DNA of 7,069 nucleotides, from contig JAHFBD010000117.1 in NCBI GenBank assembly GCA_023250175.1, positions 1-7,069 on the forward strand, in the 5' to 3' direction. Source of the DNA: Candidatus Melainabacteria bacterium (GTDB lineage Bacteria; Cyanobacteriota; Vampirovibrionia; 2-02-FULL-35-15). Shown one piece after another: positions 4,083 through 7,069 of this stretch. Under the pieces are notes generated by a model that saw nothing but the letters and a program-made list of their open reading frames with translations, searched no databases and was not told the DNA's origin. Every line of letters starts with the position of its first letter. Positions within the stretch are counted from its first letter, which is position 1. The position numbers and the translations under genes were made by a program.

Positions 4083-5039
4083 TTAAGCAGTAATCGTTTC
4101 TAAAATTTCTTTTCCAGTTAAACAATCTTTTTTGATTTGGTTAATTAGCTCTTCTTTTGAGTTGAATTTTTCTTCATTTCTTAGCCTGTCAACAAATTCA
4201 ATTGTTATCTTATTGTTATATAATTCCTTATAAGGAAAGTTTAAAATATGTGCTTCTACTTTCATCTCACTGTTTTCTTCCTTAAAAGTAGGGCAATGTC
4301 CAATATTTATTAAACAAGGCTGGTTTTTTAAATTTATGTCAAGGATAGTGGCATAACCTACATATACTCCTGTCGCAGGTATCGTAATCCCACTTGGTAT
4401 CATAAGGTTTGCTGTTGGAAAACCTAATTCTGTTCCTCTTTTAAAACCTTGAGTTATATTTCCACTGATAAAGTACAATCTACCAAGTAATTTTTTTACG
4501 GATTTTACTTGACCAGCAATTATATTTTTTCTTATTCTAGTACTACTAACAGGTTCATCATGAATATTAACAGGTGGGGTTATTTCTATGCTGATGCCAA
4601 GCTTTCTTCCCCACTCTTTAAGTTTATCAGTAGTTCCTTCCTGGTTAAATCCAAATTTGTGGTCATACCCTACACTGATAAACTTTGCATTTAAGCAATC
4701 AACTAATATTTTTGTGAAATAGTCTTGAGCACTCATTCGTCTTAATTTTGAATTAAATTCAAGGGCTAACACAGCATCCACATTTAGGTTTTCAATTAAT
4801 TTGATTTTGTCTTCAAATGTTGTAAGTAGTACAGGAGACTGACCAGTGATTTCAGTATGTGGATGATTAGAAAATGTAGCTACTACAGAAGTTAAGTTAT
4901 TTTGTTTAGCATGTTGAGTAGCATTATTTATAATTTGAAGATGTCCAAGATGTACCCCATCAAACATTCCTAAAGCTATGCTTGAACCATTTGGAAAAAT
5001 ACTAGGAATAATTTGATTATATATTTGCACTTTTAACAA
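4083..5039 (-). CDS. ribF: Bifunctional riboflavin kinase / FAD synthetase
   Basis: It phosphorylates riboflavin to FMN and adenylylates FMN to FAD in the cytoplasm. The 318 residues are the usual family length. The N-terminal FAD synthetase domain shows GMFDGVHLGH (24-33, nucleotidyl-transferase HxGH-type motif), FSNHPH (56-61), VGYDHKFG (123-130) and SSTRIR (165-170). The C-terminal flavokinase domain begins near LLGR (184-187), with KRGTELGFPTANL (200-212, ATP/Mg-binding PTAN motif), NIGHCPTF (245-252) and VEAHIL with the expected catalytic Glu262. All key motifs are intact. The start is a TTG with no Shine-Dalgarno site; an in-frame stop upstream rules out much extension, and a GTG three codons in is the alternative. 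A promoter-like pair places transcription start almost at the TTG. There is no room for an FMN riboswitch. No good terminator follows. Confidence 0.97.
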   Translation of the reverse strand: MLKVQIYNQIIPSIFPNGSSIALGMFDGVHLGHLQIINNATQHAKQNNLTSVVATFSNHPHTEITGQSPVLLTTFEDKIKLIENLNVDAVLALEFNSKLRRMSAQDYFTKILVDCLNAKFISVGYDHKFGFNQEGTTDKLKEWGRKLGISIEITPPVNIHDEPVSSTRIRKNIIAGQVKSVKKLLGRLYFISGNITQGFKRGTELGFPTANLMIPSGITIPATGVYVGYATILDINLKNQPCLINIGHCPTFKEENSEMKVEAHILNFPYKELYNNKITIEFVDRLRNEEKFNSKEELINQIKKDCLTGKEILETITA

Positions 5040-5046
5040 TATATCA

Positions 5047-5075
5047 TTTATATCTAACTTCTGCTATGTTATAAA
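5047..5075. promoter_or_regulatory. Symmetrical bidirectional promoter candidate between ribF and the 160-aa gene
   Basis: TTTATA (5047-5052) and TATAAA (5070-5075) are separated by exactly 17 bases and are reverse complements, so each strand reads TTTATA-N17-TATAAA. On the plus strand TGT directly precedes TATAAA, an extended -10. Starts about 7 bases downstream would give a leader of roughly 16 bases for the 160-aa gene and practically none for ribF, fitting the absence of good ribosome binding sites for both. Confidence 0.45.
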
Positions 5076-5097
5076 GAGGTTTGGGTTTTGGTGTTTT

Positions 5098-5580
5098 ATG
5101 GCTAAACTTATATCTGAAGATGAAGAAATTAAAAGTAGTTTTAGTTTAATTTTTCTTGAAGAAAAACTGGAAGTTAAAAAATTAATATCATGGATTCAAT
5201 ATAAAATAGTCTTTCAGTCGGGTGAAAAAGAATTAGTATATGAAAAGCTTGATAATTGTGGTACCGGTGATTACGTATTAGCCTTAACCCCTATAAATGA
5301 ACTTGAAAATTTAATTAGTGGCATAAATGATTTTCTTTCTGAGAAAAGTAAAAAAATGTATTCATTTGAACCTGTTGAACCCTCCTTTGAGTTAATAATA
5401 GAAAGGGGTCATGAAGGTTTCTCTGTGGTGTTTTGGATGGATTCTGGGAATGTTGATTCAACTCATTATGCCTGGGATGGTTTCGGATTACGATTTTATA
5501 CAAATGAACAAAACATATTAAATTTTTTGAAAGAGTTGAAAAAAGAAAAGGATGAATTGTGCCAAAAAGAAAAGATTTAA
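5098..5580 (+). CDS. Hypothetical protein, 160 aa, with WapI-immunity-like pattern
   Basis: This is an acidic, soluble alpha/beta protein without signal peptide or membrane helix. The order of features recalls WapI-family immunity proteins: an early strand with W32 (SWIQYKIVF), a conserved-looking ELENLISGINDFL helix (68-80), a strand with F90 and EPSFEL (94-99), FSVVFWMD (108-115), GLRFYT (130-135) and a C-terminal helix NFLKELKKEKDEL. I give that family modest weight, because only the overall pattern is visible. The ATG has a weak GGTG 4 bases upstream and a predicted very short leader. The end overlaps the carB start by 22 bases, so the two are probably co-transcribed and translationally coupled. 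No toxin gene is in view, so an immunity role is not supported by context. Confidence 0.75.
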   Translation: MAKLISEDEEIKSSFSLIFLEEKLEVKKLISWIQYKIVFQSGEKELVYEKLDNCGTGDYVLALTPINELENLISGINDFLSEKSKKMYSFEPVEPSFELIIERGHEGFSVVFWMDSGNVDSTHYAWDGFGLRFYTNEQNILNFLKELKKEKDELCQKEKI

Positions 5581-7069
5581 AAAAGATTTTATTAATAGGT
5601 GCTGGACCAATAGTAATTGGGCAGGGATGTGAATTTGATTATTCAGGGACACAAGCTTGTAGAGCATTAAAAGAAGAAGGGTATGAAGTCATATTAGTTA
5701 ACTCAAATCCAGCGACTATAATGACTGATCCTGAGTTTGCAGATAAGACTTATATTGAACCGGTTACACCAGAATTTGTTCGTGCAATAATCCAGAAAGA
5801 AAAACCAGATGCGCTTTTGCCGACGATGGGAGGGCAAACAGCTTTAAATGTTGCTGTTCAATTAGCAAAAGATGGTGTGTTGGAAGAGTTTGGTGTTGAG
5901 TTAATAGGTGCTAAGCTTCCTGCAATAGAATTAGCAGAAGACAGAGAATTGTTTAAAAATAAAATGCAGGAAATAGGTTTAGAAGTCCCAAAGTCTTATA
6001 TTGTAAAATCAAAAACAGATGGTTTATGTCTAGCGAGTGAAATCGGGTATCCTTTAATTTTACGACCAGCATTTACTCTTGGTGGTAGTGGTAGTGGGAT
6101 TGCGTATAATCAGGCAGAGCTTGAATTACTTTTAGATAAAGCGCTTGAGATGAGTCCTGTTCATCAGGTGTTACTTGAGGAAAGTGTCTTAGGCTGGAAA
6201 GAATATGAATTAGAAGTAATGAGAGATTTGAATGATAATGTAGTTATTATTTGTTCTATAGAAAACCTTGATCCCATGGGCATACATACGGGTGATTCTA
6301 TAACAGTTGCACCTGCTCAGACCCTAAGTGATAAAGAGTATCAATATTTGCGTGATGCTGCTATCAAAATTATTCGTGCTATAGGGGTAGAAACTGGTGG
6401 AAGTAATATTCAGTTTGCTGTTAACCCTACGAATGGTCGTGTAGTGGTAATAGAAATGAATCCACGAGTATCACGTTCTAGTGCATTAGCTAGTAAAGCA
6501 ACAGGTTTTCCAATTGCAAAGATAGCTGCAAAACTTTCTGTTGGTTATACATTAGATGAAATACCAAACGATATTACAAAAAGTACACTTGCTAGCTTTG
6601 AACCTACTATAGATTATGTGGTGACCAAAGTTCCAAGATTTGCAAATGAAAAGTTTCCAGGTGCTGATCATACTTTAACTACTCAGATGAAATCTGTAGG
6701 TGAAGTTATGGCTATTGGCAGGACATTTAAAGAGTCATTCCAAAAAGCACTTCGTGGTTTGGAAAATAAGATGTTGGGATTTTATGATGTGTCTTTAAGA
6801 GAGAATACAGTAGAACAGATTCTGAGATTAATTCAAACACCCTCTCCAGATAGAATAAAATATTTATTTGCAGCTTTATATAAAAGAGTTTCAATACAAG
6901 AGATTAATAAAATAACAAATATAGATTTGTGGTTTTTAAAGCACCTTGAAGAAATTGTTTCTGAAATAAAAAAACTTGAGAAAATCGGAATTCAAGAACT
7001 GGATAATAAAGAATATCTGTTTTATTTAAAATCTTTAGGGTTTAGTGATAGACAAATCATGGCTATTTT
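5559..7069 (+). CDS. carB: Carbamoyl phosphate synthase large chain (partial, 5' half)
   Basis: It makes carbamoyl phosphate from bicarbonate, ammonia (delivered by CarA from glutamine) and two ATP, for pyrimidine and arginine synthesis. The 503 visible residues are about half of the usual 1,070 and cover the carboxyphosphate domain and the beginning of the oligomerisation domain. Visible landmarks are GAGPIVIGQGCEFDYSG (14-30), PTMGGQTALN (88-97), the ATP-grasp core with R169 and the GGSGSG loop (175-180; E. coli has GGSGGG), ESVLGWKEYELEV (208-220), GIHTGDSITVAPAQT (241-255), Glu299 and Asn301 in IEMNPRVSRSSALASKATG (298-316), and SFEPTIDYVVTKVPRF (346-361). The GTG start follows AAAGGA at about 7 bases and lies inside the end of the preceding gene. 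carA is not upstream, so the small subunit must be encoded elsewhere or downstream. Confidence 0.98.
   Translation, partial: MPKRKDLKKILLIGAGPIVIGQGCEFDYSGTQACRALKEEGYEVILVNSNPATIMTDPEFADKTYIEPVTPEFVRAIIQKEKPDALLPTMGGQTALNVAVQLAKDGVLEEFGVELIGAKLPAIELAEDRELFKNKMQEIGLEVPKSYIVKSKTDGLCLASEIGYPLILRPAFTLGGSGSGIAYNQAELELLLDKALEMSPVHQVLLEESVLGWKEYELEVMRDLNDNVVIICSIENLDPMGIHTGDSITVAPAQTLSDKEYQYLRDAAIKIIRAIGVETGGSNIQFAVNPTNGRVVVIEMNPRVSRSSALASKATGFPIAKIAAKLSVGYTLDEIPNDITKSTLASFEPTIDYVVTKVPRFANEKFPGADHTLTTQMKSVGEVMAIGRTFKESFQKALRGLENKMLGFYDVSLRENTVEQILRLIQTPSPDRIKYLFAALYKRVSIQEINKITNIDLWFLKHLEEIVSEIKKLEKIGIQELDNKEYLFYLKSLGFSDRQIMAI

Noticed and set aside
5040..5097. FMN riboswitch controlling ribF
   Set aside because: The divergent gap is only 58 bases, far too short for the aptamer, and the predicted transcript has almost no leader.
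4509..5503. Open frames at 4509-4694 (plus) and 5315-5503 (minus)
   Set aside because: They lie inside ribF and the 160-aa gene on the opposite strand, without start signals or recognisable motifs.
1..7069. tRNA, rRNA, CRISPR array, insertion sequence or phage integration site
   Set aside because: No cloverleaf, regularly spaced repeats, transposase motifs or terminal inverted repeats were seen; the repeats present are explained by the P1/P2 duplication.

Overview
The window is AT-rich DNA using the standard code, with classical Shine-Dalgarno sites (AAGGAG or GGAGG type) and strong rho-independent terminators, so it is clearly bacterial. The phylum cannot be fixed from the sequence. Only two genes belong to well-known families: ribF (FMN/FAD synthesis) and the 5' half of carB (carbamoyl phosphate synthase large chain). 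Everything left of ribF consists of small or unusual genes on the minus strand.

Layout, read along the minus strand from right to left. ribF (5039-4083) starts at a TTG. It is followed by an AT-rich gap and by two near-identical single-gene units, P2 (3797-3483) and P1 (3129-2812). Each has its own leader, strong ribosome binding site and hairpin terminator. Next is a two-gene operon: an 88-aa protein (2636-2370) that is a diverged third member of the P1/P2 family, and a 153-aa glycine-zipper protein (2332-1871), ended by a terminator at 1849-1814. Last is a probable three-gene operon: a 90-aa Ser/Thr/Gly-rich protein (1630-1358), a 62-aa protein (1305-1117), and a large partial protein (1080 to the left edge). 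The large one joins a sigma-70 region-4-like DNA-binding domain, one transmembrane helix and a PstS-like phosphate-binding domain.

On the plus strand, to the right, a 160-aa protein with a WapI-immunity-like pattern (5098-5580) overlaps the GTG start of carB (5559 to the right edge) by 22 bases. It diverges from ribF across a 58-bp gap holding a symmetrical promoter-like pair (TTTATA-N17-TATAAA on both strands).

How the parts may work together is mostly inference. The small minus-strand genes lack convincing signal peptides and have strong translation signals. Three of them encode one family of short helical proteins. Such a cluster would suit an abundant structural or secreted assembly, possibly a needle-like or rod-like secretion component, but no apparatus gene is in view. 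The sigma-like/TM/phosphate-binding fusion looks like a one-component membrane regulator that could sense an extracytoplasmic ligand and act on DNA directly. These two elements, and the tandem duplication that made P1 and P2, are the most notable content.
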